Part shown: positions 16,394 through 25,415 of the stretch, in pieces
How the letters are laid out: each line of letters opens with the position of its first letter
Position numbering within the stretch: position 1 is the stretch's first letter
Program-made: the position numbers and the translations under genes
Notes under the pieces: model-generated
Seen by the model: only the letters and a program-made list of their open reading frames with translations
Database searches by the model: none
Told to the model about the DNA's origin: nothing
Assembly (NCBI GenBank): GCA_964429195.1
Contig: CAYSBC010000010.1
Location: forward strand, 1-40,141
Reading direction: 5' to 3'
Length of the DNA: 40,141 nt
From: JBBAFM01 sp041655415
Lineage (GTDB): Bacteria > Bacillota > Clostridia > Peptostreptococcales > JAAYPU01

Positions 16394-19300
16394 ATGCCCT
16401 TAAACCTTGTATTGTATCCCTTGAATAAAGATATAAAAGAGTACATGTATGGAAAAATTAAAAATAAAATGCAGGATAAAGACCAAAGAATCATTCTTAT
16501 CGTACCTGAACAATATACCCTCCAAGCTGAAAGGGAAACTTTAGATGCGTTGAACCTTTCCGGCATGATGGATATAGAAGTATTTAGTTTCACCAGGCTG
16601 ATGCATACGATTCTAGAACAACTGGGTGGTGTAACGAAAGTTCCAATCCAAGAACATGGTAAACATATGATACTTTTCAAAATCTTAAATGAAATGGATG
16701 GCGAGCTGGAAATATATAAGAAGATGGCAAAAAGACATGGCTTTATCGGCCTATTAAATAACTTGATTAAGGATTTGAAGCAAGCCAATATCGGTTGGAG
16801 TGATTTTGCTTTGGAAAATTTTACACAAGATCATATTGTACTTAAGAAAAAAATGAAAGATATTCGTTTAATATACGAAAAATTCAATACATACCTAGAA
16901 AAAAAATATGTGGATACTGAGGATTTGATGAAAATTGCTATATCGAAAATAAAACAGTCCAACCTTTTTAATAACACGATTTTTTGGATTGATGGATTTG
17001 ACTATTTTAATCCTCAAATGTTCTCTATCCTTGAACAAATCATAGAATATTCTCAAGAAGTGAATATTAACCTTGCTTTGGACTCAGATAAGAAAAGTCA
17101 ATCAAGAGAGGTGTTTTATGTTACACAAAATACTTTGGATAGATGTATCCAAATAGCAGAGAGACTATCAAAAAAGTACAACATTGTTTATTTAGATGAA
17201 AAGTACAATTTAAACAAGATAAAAGAGTTGGAACATCTGGAGCAACAATTATTTCAGTATCCTGTAACCCCCTATGGGGAAGAAGTTCAAAATATTCAAG
17301 TTTATGGGTGCAGCAATTATGCATCCGAAGTTGAAACAGTAGCAACAAAAATAATAGAGCTTGTTAAAAATAAACAATATCGTTTTAGAGATATTGCCAT
17401 TATTTGCAATGATATGGACAACTATCATCATGTGATAAAGAGATTGTTTGGAGAGTACGAAATACCCTTCTTTATGGATGATAAGCAAAGCATTATGAGG
17501 AATCCTTTTATAGAAGGGATTATGGCGCTTCTGGATATTCTATCCAAGGGATATCAGACAGAAGATATTTTTCGTTTTTTAAAAACAGGTCAGTTTATTT
17601 GTGAACGAGATGCCTATGAAAACCTTGAAAATTATGCGATTCGTTATAATATTAGAGGAAAAAAGTGGACAAAGGATTTTGTTTTAGGAAGAAATGAATA
17701 TGAGGAGAAAGCATTTGAGCAATTAAATGCAACAAGAAAAGAAATCATCAGCCTTATCAGGTCCCTTGATCAAAAAATCAACAAAGTATCGACAGTATCA
17801 GAAAAAACGAAGGCTCTTTATGGATTTTTGAAAAACGAATGCGACATTTTAAATCGTGTGGAAATTTTTATTGATTATTTAAGGGACAATAACGATTACA
17901 TTAACATGAGGCAAACTGCGCAGATATGGAATCTCATCCTGAGCAATTTTGATCAGATGGTTGAACTCATCGGTGATATTGAAGTATCGAATAAAGAGTA
18001 TGGGGAGGTATTGAAGGCAGGTTTTGAATCGGTCGAAATCAGTACCATACCAACAACTGTGGATGAAGTCGTGATTGGAGATGTCAGGCGGAGCAGAATA
18101 GGGCAGATTAAAGCCCTTTTTATTGTGGGAGCCAACGATGGTATTTTGCCAAAGGTCTATAATTCGGAAGGTCTTTTATTGGAAGAAGAAAAAGAAGTTC
18201 TTAAGGAATATAATCTTGAAATTGGTGAAACCAACACTTTTAAAATAAAGGAAGAAAAATTATTACTCTATAAGTTGTTATGTCAACCCAAGGAGTATTT
18301 GTTTATGAGTTATTCCGTTTCGGATACTTCGGGAAAGGAAATAAAACCGTCTATATTCATTAACAGTCTTAAAACAATATTTGAAGCTTTGAAGGTTAAA
18401 AAGGATATCCTAAGTGATAGGGACTATTCCCAACTGATCTATACGGCTCAAAGCACACTCAAACATTGGATTGGAGAAATAGGACAAGGTATAGAAGGAA
18501 AAGAAATAGCTCCTGAGTGGAAAAATGTTCATAATTGGTATATTGATAACAAAGATTATACCAAGGAATTGCAGATGATTTATAAAGGATTTTACCATGA
18601 GAAGACATTTGAAAAATTGCGAAAGGAACATGCAGGAAAGCTTTATGAAGAAAAGGTTTTAAGTCCTTCAAGGCTGGAGACCTTTGCATCTTGTCCTCAA
18701 TCCTATTTTCTTAAATACGGTATGCAAATAGAAGAAAGAAAAAAATATGAAGTAGCTTCTCTTGAAATGGGGAGCATTTATCATACTGCTCTCATGCTGT
18801 TTTTTAAGCGTATCAAGGAAAAAAGATTATTCTTGGAAGACCTGGACTATGATGAGATTTCTAGCATGATTGAAGACATTATAAAAGAAATTTCCAAGGA
18901 CTATTTAGAGGGCATACTCAAATCGGACAAAAGCAACCTCTATAAAATGCGCAGGATAACCAAGGTTGTGAAGAAAACAACATGGATTTTAGTTCAACAT
19001 ATCAGGAAAGGGAATTTCAATCAAAGCTATTATGAAGCAAGTTTTGGCAGAAAAGGTTTGTTTCCACCTCTTGAGGTCATTTTTGAAAATGGAGAAAGAG
19101 TCTATATTGAAGGCAGAATTGACCGAGTGGATATTCTAAGCAAAGAAGATGAAATTTATGTCAAGGTCATCGATTATAAAACCGGCGGGAAGGACCTTGA
19201 TTTAAATGAAATAATTAATGGACTTCAGCTTCAACTTATACTCTATCTCAATGCAGCTATGGAAGGAATTCAAAGGCAGAATGCAGATAAGACATTAAAA

Positions 19301-19756
19301 CCGGCAGGTATGCTTTATTTCAAAATAGATAATCCGTTAATTGAATCGGATAAAATTAACGATGACGAACAACTCATCGCCATGATTCAGGATGAAATTA
19401 AAAAAAGATTCAAGATGGATGGGATTATTTTAAGGGATGTTGAAATCATCAAGGAAATAGATCATGAGTTTGAAAAGCAATCGGACATGCTTTATGCGCG
19501 GCTAGCAAGAGATGGAAGCTTGGCTGAAAGTGATAAAATATTGGATGAGGAACAATTCAAAAAACTAAACGATCAAATTATGGATTTAGTCAAAGAAATA
19601 GCTTATGACATATGGGGAGGCAATATAGCCGTAAAGCCTAAGAGGATAAGTAGGCAAATAACATCCTGCACCTACTGTCCATACAAGACCATCTGCATGT
19701 TTGATGAGAGCTTAGATGAAAAATATGCAAAATTAAAAGAGTATCAAAGGGATTGA
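16394..19756 (+). CDS. addB: AddB-type helicase-nuclease subunit, Walker A degenerate, no adjacent addA
   Basis: Subunit of the AddAB complex for double-strand-break end processing. The 1120-residue product has the C-terminal RecB-type nuclease (GRIDRVDI, VIDYKTGG, GLQLQLILY) and the iron-sulfur staple C767, C1092, C1095, C1101. The helicase-like N-terminus aligns (LIVPEQYTLQAERE, EVFSFTRL, QEHGKHMIL). However, the segment that should be a P-loop (GRxGSGKT in Bacillus) reads LYPLNKDIKEY, so the Walker A is gone, as in RexB-type homologues. The start at 16394 has AGGTG upstream; an upstream ATG at 16370 adds only 8 residues. Normally addA follows directly. Here a strong terminator follows and the next gene is ilvA on the other strand, so AddA must be encoded elsewhere or be missing. 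Confidence 0.9.
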   Translation: MPLNLVLYPLNKDIKEYMYGKIKNKMQDKDQRIILIVPEQYTLQAERETLDALNLSGMMDIEVFSFTRLMHTILEQLGGVTKVPIQEHGKHMILFKILNEMDGELEIYKKMAKRHGFIGLLNNLIKDLKQANIGWSDFALENFTQDHIVLKKKMKDIRLIYEKFNTYLEKKYVDTEDLMKIAISKIKQSNLFNNTIFWIDGFDYFNPQMFSILEQIIEYSQEVNINLALDSDKKSQSREVFYVTQNTLDRCIQIAERLSKKYNIVYLDEKYNLNKIKELEHLEQQLFQYPVTPYGEEVQNIQVYGCSNYASEVETVATKIIELVKNKQYRFRDIAIICNDMDNYHHVIKRLFGEYEIPFFMDDKQSIMRNPFIEGIMALLDILSKGYQTEDIFRFLKTGQFICERDAYENLENYAIRYNIRGKKWTKDFVLGRNEYEEKAFEQLNATRKEIISLIRSLDQKINKVSTVSEKTKALYGFLKNECDILNRVEIFIDYLRDNNDYINMRQTAQIWNLILSNFDQMVELIGDIEVSNKEYGEVLKAGFESVEISTIPTTVDEVVIGDVRRSRIGQIKALFIVGANDGILPKVYNSEGLLLEEEKEVLKEYNLEIGETNTFKIKEEKLLLYKLLCQPKEYLFMSYSVSDTSGKEIKPSIFINSLKTIFEALKVKKDILSDRDYSQLIYTAQSTLKHWIGEIGQGIEGKEIAPEWKNVHNWYIDNKDYTKELQMIYKGFYHEKTFEKLRKEHAGKLYEEKVLSPSRLETFASCPQSYFLKYGMQIEERKKYEVASLEMGSIYHTALMLFFKRIKEKRLFLEDLDYDEISSMIEDIIKEISKDYLEGILKSDKSNLYKMRRITKVVKKTTWILVQHIRKGNFNQSYYEASFGRKGLFPPLEVIFENGERVYIEGRIDRVDILSKEDEIYVKVIDYKTGGKDLDLNEIINGLQLQLILYLNAAMEGIQRQNADKTLKPAGMLYFKIDNPLIESDKINDDEQLIAMIQDEIKKRFKMDGIILRDVEIIKEIDHEFEKQSDMLYARLARDGSLAESDKILDEEQFKKLNDQIMDLVKEIAYDIWGGNIAVKPKRISRQITSCTYCPYKTICMFDESLDEKYAKLKEYQRD

Positions 19757-19760
19757 ATTT

Positions 19761-19812
19761 AAAAATCCATTCTAACTACAACCTGAACAGACTGCAATTA
19801 GAATGGATTTTT
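19761..19812 (+). terminator. Bidirectional terminator between addB and ilvA
   Basis: A perfect 15-bp stem, 19761-19775 with 19798-19812, across a 22-nt loop. The arms begin with A5 and end with T5, so it can stop both the addB transcript and the convergent ilvA transcript. Confidence 0.88.
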
Positions 19813-19819
19813 GCTATCT

Positions 19820-21055
19820 TTAGTAAATTCTATTATATGGGAAGCCTTCTCTTGATAATGTTTCCAGTATTCTTTGGATGTGAAGATGACCATTGGTTTC
19901 CACAATCACTTCCAGCTGCACATTCATAAAACGATCAATAGCTTTAAATTGGTTGTGATCCAGTTGGATAACGTTTGCGCCTAGATCCGCTAATATCTGT
20001 GCAACTTTTAAGAGTTGTCCCGGTTTATCCGGTAGGTCAACAGTAAAGCAAAGGATTCTTCCTCTGGCAATTAAACCTTTATTGATAACAGAAGAAATAG
20101 TAACAACATCAATATTGCCACCGCTTAAAAGTGAAACAATGTTTTTCCCTTTGCCGTTCATATTTTTTAAAGCTGCAATGGGAAGCACGCCTGCTGTTTC
20201 AGCTATGAGCTTATGTTTTTCAAATAAGAGAAGGGAAGCTTCCATGATGTCAGCTTCAGAGACAATGACGATATCATCCACATATTTCTTAGCAATTTCA
20301 AAAGGTATATCCCCAGGAGTTTTTACTGCAACACCTTCTGCCATCGTATGAACAGAAGAAAGCTCAACCAATTTCTTTGAATCAATGGAAGCTCTCATGG
20401 CTTTAGCCCCTTCAGGCTCTACACCGATAATTCTTATGTTAGGATTGATGGCCTTTACAGCTAAGGCGATGCCGGCTATTAAACCTCCGCCGCCAATGGG
20501 AACTAATATTTCTTCTGCATTTTCTAATTCTTTGACTATCTCCAGGCCTATAGTTCCCTGACCGTAGATGACATCAAAATCATTAAAAGGATGAACAAAG
20601 GTGTAGCCCTCTGATTTTGATAATTCCATTGCTTTTTGATAGGCTTCATCATAGATATTGCCGTAAACTATAACCTCAGCACCATAAGACCGAGTACCCT
20701 CAATCTTGATAAGTGGTGTCACATTAGGCATGACAATATAGGATGGGATACCTAACTTTTCAGCTGAATAAGCAACACCCTGAGCATGATTCCCTGCAGA
20801 GGATGCAATGATTCCATGGGATTTTTCGCTTTCTGTAAGGTTGATGATTTTATTGTAAGCCCCTCTTATTTTAAAAGAGCCTGTAATCTGTAGGTTTTCC
20901 GGTTTAAGGTAAATGTTATTTCCATATTCTTTGCTCAGAAAACTGCTATAGATGAGATTAGTTTTAGTCAAGATGCTCTCTAGGTGAGTAGCTGCTTTTT
21001 CGATTTGTTTCAGGTGCGCTTGTAAATCGTTAAGATTATAGGATTCCTTTGACAT
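19820..21055 (-). CDS. ilvA: Threonine ammonia-lyase with C-terminal ACT domain
   Basis: PLP enzyme converting threonine to 2-oxobutanoate and ammonia. The 411-residue product has the PLP lysine K62 in GSFKIRGA, the SSAGNHAQGVAYSA motif, the phosphate-binding GGGGLIAG, and SLLSGGN. A single C-terminal ACT domain (about 333-411) probably binds an effector. One ACT domain and this length match the TdcB-like short form rather than the 500-residue biosynthetic IlvA with two ACT-like modules, so a catabolic role is equally likely. GGAGG lies 9 nt before the ATG. The gene stands alone. Confidence 0.9.
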   Translation of the reverse strand: MSKESYNLNDLQAHLKQIEKAATHLESILTKTNLIYSSFLSKEYGNNIYLKPENLQITGSFKIRGAYNKIINLTESEKSHGIIASSAGNHAQGVAYSAEKLGIPSYIVMPNVTPLIKIEGTRSYGAEVIVYGNIYDEAYQKAMELSKSEGYTFVHPFNDFDVIYGQGTIGLEIVKELENAEEILVPIGGGGLIAGIALAVKAINPNIRIIGVEPEGAKAMRASIDSKKLVELSSVHTMAEGVAVKTPGDIPFEIAKKYVDDIVIVSEADIMEASLLLFEKHKLIAETAGVLPIAALKNMNGKGKNIVSLLSGGNIDVVTISSVINKGLIARGRILCFTVDLPDKPGQLLKVAQILADLGANVIQLDHNQFKAIDRFMNVQLEVIVETNGHLHIQRILETLSREGFPYNRIY

Positions 21056-21084
21056 TTTGCATTCCTCCAGTTATTAATACAGGC

Positions 21085-21113
21085 ATTTTATAATAGCCGA
21101 TGAATATTGTCAA
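21085..21113 (-). promoter_or_regulatory. Promoter of ilvA
   Basis: Minus strand: TTGACA (21113-21108), 17 bp, TAAAAT (21090-21085). The IS remnant begins immediately upstream, touching the -35 element. Confidence 0.6.
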
Positions 21114-21249
21114 GAGAGGTCAAGATGTAGTTGTGATTAATAAGTGATAATGTCACCTTGTAAAGTATCGAGCGAAAATGTCACCTTGAAAGCACAAATG
21201 AAAATGGCACACATAACAGGTACAATGGAACCCAAGGGAGGTGATTCCA

Positions 21250-21444
21250 TTGAGAAAGGTGGCATTAACAGTGGAAGAGAATTATACATACAATCAAATC
21301 AAGCGCTATGTGGACCAAGGTGGCAATTTTAATGCTTATACAAAATTATACTTTGATGCTAACTTCAAACATTTCAAGATTCTTTTAAAGAGGCATCACC
21401 CTGAGATCCAACAAATCAGTCATCATCCGGCAGGGAGATTTTAA
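21250..21444 (+). pseudogene. N-terminal transposase fragment (IS1202/ISNCY-like)
   Basis: From a TTG at 21250, preceded by GGGAGGTGATTCC, the frame reads LRKVALTVEENYTYNQIKRY and then loses resemblance, ending after 64 codons. The start resembles the N-terminus of ISNCY/IS1202-type transposases (RKVxLTxxENxxYxxIKxLVDxxGN), which continue for more than 400 residues. Here the rest is deleted and partly replaced by the palindromic element at 21481. Assignment is from memory of the family pattern, not a search. Confidence 0.5.
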
Positions 21445-21480
21445 AGGCAGCAGGGGAACGGGGAGTAAATATGAGATAAA

Positions 21481-21609
21481 TGAGCAAAATATTGACTTAT
21501 GTGTGGAAAGAATGTATAAAAATACAATCTTGCGCGTATATTGTATGAATATTGTGCATAATTGCTTCAAAGCTGAAAAAAATACACACATAAGTCGAGA
21601 TTTTGCTCA
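21481..21609. repeat. 129-bp MITE-like element with 24-bp imperfect terminal inverted repeats
   Basis: Arms 21481-21504 and 21586-21609 match at 22 of 24 positions, starting TGAGCAAAAT and ending ATTTTGCTCA. The AT-rich interior has no ORF. It sits inside the IS remnant. I see no clear target duplication, so it may be a MITE insertion or a stable palindrome left by deletion. Confidence 0.5.
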
Positions 21610-21735
21610 CTAGACTCCGATAAAAAGTCTACGCCACGAAAACTTATATTTATTATGATTTTGGGGAGCCATTTTCATTTGTGCTTGACAGAGAGGTCAA
21701 GATGTAGGTGTATTGTAATACTTTTGAAATAATCT

Positions 21736-21746
21736 TATGCTATAAT
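21736..21746 (+). promoter_or_regulatory. Extended -10 promoter of the SLH-GH18 gene
   Basis: TATGCTATAAT (extended -10, TG-n-TATAAT) lies 37 bp before the start. No good -35 is seen at 17 bp, which is usual for extended -10 promoters. The IS remnant ends just upstream. Confidence 0.55.
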
Positions 21747-21782
21747 AAAGTGTTAACTTATGGTAGCTATGGAGGTTTAATG

Positions 21783-23486
21783 ATGAGGAAAAAATTTTTA
21801 TGTCTGCTTCTAATATCTTCCATGCTTGTGGCTAAGGTAACAGGCCTAGCATGGACTGCATCAACTATCAGTGATTTTACGGATATCCCAGAGGACCATT
21901 GGTCTTTTCAAGAAGTGAATACGGCCAGAAAATATGGCATCATGGAAGGAATCGGCGATGGCTTATTCGGATTTGGAAGAACGATTACAAAGGCTGAATT
22001 TGTTACTGTCTTAAATCGCATGCTTGGATGGGAGCCTAGGAGCCCTGAAACCCCTTCGATTTCGGATGTTGGCAAGGATAAGTGGTACTACAGTTCTGTT
22101 GAAACAGCCTTGGAAAAGGATGTAATAGATAGGGTAGAATTTTTTTATCCTGATGCTCCGATTACCCGTGAAGAAATGGCTGTAATGATGATAAGGGCCC
22201 TGGGTTATAAGACCTTGGCAGAAGCTGCAGCAGCTTTTGAAAATCCTTTTACAGATGTAGTCGACAAGACAGGCTATATCACTATTGCCAGTGATATAGG
22301 CATGACCAAGGGAACCGGACCATCCACTTTTTCTCCAGAGGCCACAGCAAAAAGGGAAGAAGCTGCCGCTATGCTCCTGCGTATTTATGAAAAGTATATT
22401 GGGAAAGTTGATTGGGTTCATGGCTTTTATGCTATCTCCTCTTACTCTCAAAAAGAACTCACATCGGATATGGATGCAGTATCCCTCGGATGGAGCCGTA
22501 TGAGTTATAACGATGAACAAGGAGTCTACCTGAACACCACAATAGCAGATTATAACGAGTGGAATATACCTTCCTCTTATGAAAATATAATTTCTTATTT
22601 TCGCGAAAACGGAACAAAAACACATCTCAATGTTTACATGGATACATCGACAATGGTCACATTACCGGATGGCAGTAGAGCAGATATCTGCTCAGCTATT
22701 ATGATGGACCCTTTGAAGCGCTCCCAGGCAGTGAATGCTATTATCAAGGAGTTGACCATCGCTTATCAAACCATCGGTTACAATCCATATAGCGGTGTTA
22801 CCATTGATTTTGAAGGCATGAAGGGCGACCTTCTCAAGGAAGGCTTCAATGCTTTTTTAACGGAATTGTCATCGGCCTTAAAACAACTGAACCAAACCTT
22901 GTATGTAGCCGTTCACCCTGCTACAGCAGATGGTATCTATTATGATGCTTATGATTATCGCACAATTGGCCAATTGGCAGACAAGGTCATCCTCATGGCC
23001 CATGATTATCACGTAAAAACCATGCCTGAAAATCTTTTGAATTCAACTTACTATAACAATACTCCCCTTACACCTTTTAATGAAGTATATTATTCTTTCA
23101 AGGCCATTACGGATGAAAACAAGGGGGTTGAGGACAGGGATAAGATTGTATTAGCTATCAGCTTTTCCAGCGTAGGATGGAAGCTTCAGGACTCTAAATT
23201 AAGCAGTACAGAGTCTGTAAAACCGGTGCCATCCACTATTTATAGCAGGCTCAAGGAAGGAGCCCAGATGGGTTATTCTGAGACCTATCGCAACCCTTAT
23301 ATGACTTATAGGATAGAAGATGGTTCAGAAATATTTTTATGGTACGAGGACGAGCGCAGTATAAAGGATAAGATTGAGTTGGCCAGATTATTTGGAATCA
23401 AGAGTGTATCCTTATGGCGTCTAGGTCTTATTCCTGCTTATCCGGATGAAGGGCTTTACTATAATGTGCCCGAGAGTATAAAATAG
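21783..23486 (+). CDS. Secreted S-layer-homology / glycoside hydrolase family 18-like protein
   Basis: Predicted cell-wall protein. I take the second of two tandem ATGs (21783), 7 nt after GGAGG; 567 residues. There is a signal peptide (about 1-27), then three SLH repeats (about 30-210) that would bind secondary wall polymer: DFTDIPEDHWSFQEV..., SDVGKDKWYYSSV..., FTDVVDKTGYITIA.... A GH18-like barrel follows (about 215-567). GVTIDFEGM carries D342 and E344, the end of the DxxDxDxE-type active site, and SLWRLGL is the last strand. The layout resembles spore-cortex or wall GH18 proteins such as YaaH/YdhD, with SLH replacing LysM. The substrate, peptidoglycan or chitin-like, is inferred. punA follows 41 bp later and may be cotranscribed. 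Confidence 0.85.
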   Translation: MRKKFLCLLLISSMLVAKVTGLAWTASTISDFTDIPEDHWSFQEVNTARKYGIMEGIGDGLFGFGRTITKAEFVTVLNRMLGWEPRSPETPSISDVGKDKWYYSSVETALEKDVIDRVEFFYPDAPITREEMAVMMIRALGYKTLAEAAAAFENPFTDVVDKTGYITIASDIGMTKGTGPSTFSPEATAKREEAAAMLLRIYEKYIGKVDWVHGFYAISSYSQKELTSDMDAVSLGWSRMSYNDEQGVYLNTTIADYNEWNIPSSYENIISYFRENGTKTHLNVYMDTSTMVTLPDGSRADICSAIMMDPLKRSQAVNAIIKELTIAYQTIGYNPYSGVTIDFEGMKGDLLKEGFNAFLTELSSALKQLNQTLYVAVHPATADGIYYDAYDYRTIGQLADKVILMAHDYHVKTMPENLLNSTYYNNTPLTPFNEVYYSFKAITDENKGVEDRDKIVLAISFSSVGWKLQDSKLSSTESVKPVPSTIYSRLKEGAQMGYSETYRNPYMTYRIEDGSEIFLWYEDERSIKDKIELARLFGIKSVSLWRLGLIPAYPDEGLYYNVPESIK

Positions 23487-23527
23487 AATCAGGAGAAGGT
23501 TGCAGAGCGGATAGAAAGAGGATTAAA

Positions 23528-24355
23528 ATGGAAAACATGTATGAGAAGGTGTGGGAATCAAGTGAATATATCAAGAGTCAAGTGAAAAGAAGACCAAAGA
23601 CAGCCATTATTTTGGGATCAGGCCTTGGTGCACTGGTGGATAGCATGATGGATAAGGAAACGATTTCTTATGAGGCTATTCCAAATTTTCCAAGGGCTAC
23701 CGTTGAGGGGCATGATGGAAAGCTTGTCTTCGGGAAGATTAAGGGTATAGAAGTGATGGCTATGCAGGGACGCTTTCATTATTATGAGGGCTATAGCACG
23801 AAAGAGGTGGCCTATCCTATCTATGTCATGAAATTGATGGGGATTGAAAAATTGATTATTACGAATGCCTGCGGTGGTATTAATACCAGCTTTCAGCCGG
23901 GAACGCTCATGATTATAGATGATTTTATCAACTTGGTTTCACACAATCCTCTCATAGGTGAAAATGATGAACGATTCGGGACCCGTTTTCCGGATATGAC
24001 AGAACCTTTTAAGATAAAACTTATGAATATTGCCAAAGAAGTGGCAGGAAAACTGGCTATTGATTATAAAGTAGGGGTTTATGCTGGTTTTATGGGCCCT
24101 TATTATGAAACAAGAGCTGAAATAAAGATGATAGGTCTGATGGGGGCCGATGCTGTTGGTATGTCCACTGTGCCTGAAACCATTGCTGCAAATTATCTTG
24201 GAATTGACGTTTTAGGCATAGCTTGTATTACGAATATGGCTACAGGCATACAAAAAGAAAAGCACTCCCATGAGAAGGTCGTGGAAGCTGCTAACAAGGC
24301 ATCCGGCAAACTATGCCAATGGATAGAAGATATCATCGGGCATAGCTCCTTTTAA
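23528..24355 (+). CDS. punA: Purine nucleoside phosphorylase (trimeric class)
   Basis: Phosphorolysis of inosine and guanosine to base plus ribose-1-phosphate in purine salvage. The 275-residue product has the phosphate site GSGLG (30-34), GRFHYYEGY (81-89), TNACGGIN, GPYYETRAEI, VGMSTVPETI and the purine-contacting Asn in ITNMATG. These mark the trimeric PNP rather than hexameric DeoD. AGAGG precedes the ATG. Its last 4 bp overlap, tail to tail, the convergent thioesterase gene. Confidence 0.95.
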   Translation: MENMYEKVWESSEYIKSQVKRRPKTAIILGSGLGALVDSMMDKETISYEAIPNFPRATVEGHDGKLVFGKIKGIEVMAMQGRFHYYEGYSTKEVAYPIYVMKLMGIEKLIITNACGGINTSFQPGTLMIIDDFINLVSHNPLIGENDERFGTRFPDMTEPFKIKLMNIAKEVAGKLAIDYKVGVYAGFMGPYYETRAEIKMIGLMGADAVGMSTVPETIAANYLGIDVLGIACITNMATGIQKEKHSHEKVVEAANKASGKLCQWIEDIIGHSSF

Positions 24356-24864
24356 TCATAATGTAATAAAAATTCAGGGATAAAGGGTTCTTCCTCATCA
24401 TCAACGAAGAACCATTCTTCGCTAACAAAAGCTTCTCCGCCAATTTTATCTACCGGAACTCGCATGTATTTCCCTTTACCTAAGGCTAAGATAGTTCCAT
24501 CTTCTAAGAACAATTCTCCCTCACCGTAAAAAATTCTTTTTTTATTATCCGTTATTTTTGCTCTTGAATAAAGTGTCTGATTTAATGGAACAGGATGTTT
24601 GTATGTAATAGATAAATCTGCGGTAACACCCCAGGCTCCTTTATCAAAGCAATAGATTGCTCTGCCGATGGCTTCGTCTAAGATAGCCGCAGTTATACCT
24701 CCATGAACAACGCCGGGGTAACCTTGATGCTCATTCATGGTTGTAGATATCGATATAAGGAATTTCCCATTTATTTCATAGAACCTGGTCTTGAGTCCAA
24801 AGGAATTATTGATGCCACAGACAAAACATGAACTGCTGTTGTTTTGTTTTATTTTATTGACCAT
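24352..24864 (-). CDS. PaaI/4HBT-type hotdog thioesterase
   Basis: Predicted acyl-CoA thioesterase. I take the ATG at 24864 (170 residues), preceded by GGAAGGGGTG; an upstream ATG at 24882 would include that ribosome site. The N-terminus has the C13-x2-C16 pair (SCFVCGINNSFGL) seen in many clostridial members, then the hotdog core with YPGVVHGGITAAILDEAIGR. Its HGG and Asp/Glu positions are typical of PaaI-like enzymes, and a longer acidic C-terminal tail (EEPFIPEFLLHYD) follows. The substrate is unknown. The gene is monocistronic and overlaps the end of punA by 4 bp. Confidence 0.82.
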   Translation of the reverse strand: MVNKIKQNNSSSCFVCGINNSFGLKTRFYEINGKFLISISTTMNEHQGYPGVVHGGITAAILDEAIGRAIYCFDKGAWGVTADLSITYKHPVPLNQTLYSRAKITDNKKRIFYGEGELFLEDGTILALGKGKYMRVPVDKIGGEAFVSEEWFFVDDEEEPFIPEFLLHYD

Positions 24865-25415
24865 GGAGTACACCCCTTCCATATACCTATTATTTTTGTT
24901 TCTTAGTTTATTTAGCTATAACTAGTAGTTTAGCATTCAGAGAAGGTTTTTTCTATAATTCTGTGAAAATAATTAAATAAACACAAATAAACCACAAAGG
25001 TATACACAGGATGAGAGACTGTACTGTAACAGGGAATTAAGGGGTAATCGACTATTAACGATATTCTTTGACCCGTGTAAAAAATAATTATGAAAGTCTT
25101 AAGTCCGAGCTAAACTGATTTTTTAGGATAAAAGGTAGAAATAAGAGTTATATTGTAAACTAAAAATAGCTCTAAAAATAAGAAAAGAAAGAATGGGTAA
25201 GTTTTTATTCTTTCTTTTCTTATTTCGAGACTAATCGACTATTGCCGATGAGAAATTCCTGTTCAATAAAATGTTAAAAGCCCCACGGTTTTTACTTACC
25301 CTATGGAATTTAGGGAAACATGGTATAATGTATAATGTGTAAAGAATTAAATAGATCAGAGGGGAAACAGGATGATAGCATTTTTAATATACTAGTCACT
25401 TTTAGGAGGTATTTT
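24865..25415. other. 550-bp non-coding stretch with hairpin and paired operator-like motifs
   Basis: I see no gene here. It holds two copies of TAATCGACTATT (25045-25056 and 25232-25243), each followed by 2 nt and CGAT so that the palindrome ATCG-N8-CGAT is kept. A perfect 19-bp inverted repeat lies between them. An extended -10 (TGGTATAAT, ending 25329) precedes the next gene. Confidence 0.6.
25176..25225. repeat. Perfect 19-bp inverted repeat
   Basis: Arms 25176-25194 and 25207-25225, purine-rich then pyrimidine-rich, with a 12-nt loop. The T-rich right arm could end transcripts on the plus strand, but no plus-strand gene directly precedes it. It is equally stable on the other strand. Confidence 0.7.

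Larger units (their letters stand above)
21113..21707. mobile_element. Decayed insertion sequence with 18-bp flanking direct repeat
   Basis: An identical 18-mer AGAGAGGTCAAGATGTAG occurs at 21113-21130 and 21690-21707 and reads as a target-site duplication around a 559-bp remnant. Inside, an 18-bp inverted repeat (AGCACAAATGAAAATGGC at 21191-21208, its complement at 21668-21685) lies next to the right boundary and about 60 bp inside the left one. AATGTCACCTTG is repeated at 21148 and 21177. The only coding trace is an N-terminal transposase-like fragment. Long duplications of 15-29 bp are known for the IS1202 family, which fits. The IS lies between ilvA and the SLH gene and is clearly dead. 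Confidence 0.65.

Noticed and set aside
16375..16788. 137-codon minus-strand open frame
   Set aside because: Antisense of the N-terminus of addB; hydrophobic composition is a by-product of codon use.
21148..21188. Short direct repeats as a CRISPR array
   Set aside because: Only two copies of a 12-mer with one 17-bp interval, inside an IS end; no array, no cas genes in the window.
22011..22625. 204-codon open frame on the minus strand
   Set aside because: It lies entirely inside the SLH-GH18 gene, has no ribosome site, and its Cys/His/Tyr-rich sequence is the antisense of the SLH repeats.
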